DNA of 64,000 bases from Bacillus sp. FJAT-49711 (GTDB lineage Bacteria > Bacillota > Bacilli > Bacillales > Bacillaceae_C). The stretch is taken from NCBI RefSeq assembly GCF_018343715.1, contig NZ_JAGYPL010000004.1, positions 186,001-250,000 on the forward strand, given 5' to 3'. The notes below the pieces were generated by a model. That model worked only from the letters and a program-made list of their open reading frames with translations, did no database searches and was not told the DNA's origin. A program made the translations under genes and the position numbers. Within the stretch, counting starts at the first letter, position 1; the number at the start of each line of letters is the position of its first letter. Positions 63,624-64,000 of the stretch are shown here, one piece after another.

Positions 63624-64000
63624 TGTTCCAGCCTCACTTTCACAGCACGGGCATGCCCATCCAATTTTTCCTCTGCAGCAATTTTTTCAATATAAGGTGC
63701 TGCATGGCGGAGTGCTTCCTCAGAATAGTAAACAAAGGTTGTTTTTTTCACGAAATCATCTACTGAAAGACCTGAAGAGAATCTTGCAGTCCCAGAAGTA
63801 GGCAATATGTGGTTCGGACCGGCAAAATAATCTCCGACTGGCTCAGGAGTATAGCTTCCAATAAATACGGAACCAGCATTTTTCACCTTGCTCAAATATT
63901 GAAGTGCATTTTCCACTTGAATTTCTAAATGTTCAGGGGCAAGTGCATTGACTAACTCAAATGCTTCATCAATGGATCCGACAACGACAGCAGCGCCTTC
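63620..64000 (-). CDS. hisD: histidinol dehydrogenase, C-terminal part (gene continues past window)
   Basis: The frame is open to base 64000, so about 126 C-terminal residues are visible. EGAAVVVGSIDEAFELVNAL is followed by APEHLEIQVENAL, VFIGSYTPEPVGDYFAGPNH and LPTSGTARFSSGLSVDDFVK, all HisD hallmarks including the zinc-binding His of the PNHILPT region. It oxidises histidinol to histidine, the last two steps of the pathway. Confidence 0.95.
   Translation of the reverse strand, partial: EGAAVVVGSIDEAFELVNALAPEHLEIQVENALQYLSKVKNAGSVFIGSYTPEPVGDYFAGPNHILPTSGTARFSSGLSVDDFVKKTTFVYYSEEALRHAAPYIEKIAAEEKLDGHARAVKVRLEQ

Overview
The window is low-GC DNA from an endospore-forming Bacillaceae bacterium (Bacillus sensu lato). 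Supporting marks are a SpoIIP homologue, an SspL-type spore protein, a YtrA-type GntR/ABC operon, S-box control, AGGAGG-type ribosome binding sites and frequent TTG/GTG starts. No species can be named from the sequence alone.

Region 1 (about 1-15 kb) is an accessory zone of single genes and decaying fragments. It holds two SAM methyltransferases and an SDR whose transcript starts with a leader-peptide/terminator attenuator, a nucleotidyltransferase and an APH-type kinase that resemble drug-modifying enzymes, a hydrolase, an orphan SpoIIP, PlsY, a DinB protein and small membrane proteins. It also holds two genes broken by single frameshifts (transglutaminase-like, GNAT) and several remnants.

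Region 2 (about 15.3-25 kb) looks like a surface-sensing locus. A predicted c-di-GMP-I riboswitch with a terminator precedes a 7TM histidine kinase and a LuxR-type response regulator. Next come an LPNTS-anchored leucine-rich-repeat protein, a class D sortase, two paralogous secreted coiled-coil proteins of unknown family, and a lone amino-acid-type substrate-binding lipoprotein. This is my best candidate for an undescribed system.

Region 3 (25-32 kb) holds a gene remnant, an IS110 fragment, tRNA-Arg(CCT), two tandem about 47-residue membrane proteins, an aldehyde dehydrogenase, a YtrA-like regulator with an ABC transporter, an EamA transporter and sspL.

Region 4 (32.2-39.7 kb) is a sulfated-glycan uptake island: Cys-type sulfatase, LplA/YtcQ-like binding protein, two permeases and a membrane AraC regulator. 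It is bracketed by two related noncoding elements of about 210-235 bp in the same orientation (31955-32190 and 39928-40138).

Region 5 (40-50.5 kb) holds pabB-pabA-pabC (p-aminobenzoate for folate), a CcpA-box-controlled VOC/ThuA pair, a YfmL-like RNA helicase, a metallo-beta-lactamase-fold hydrolase, a perfect 20-bp minisatellite, and an oxidase/half-MFS/amidase operon.

Region 6 (50.6-58.3 kb) holds a SAM-riboswitch operon (SsuACB-like importer plus an AcsA-like acyl-CoA ligase), a Cys/Met PLP enzyme, and a complete IS4-family element inserted in a 45-bp tandem repeat.

Region 7 (58.3-64 kb) holds a zinc alcohol dehydrogenase, a VanW protein and a histidine operon (hisD-hisC-hisB-hisF-hisIE) in which hisH is gone and hisA survives only as a frameshifted 3' stub.
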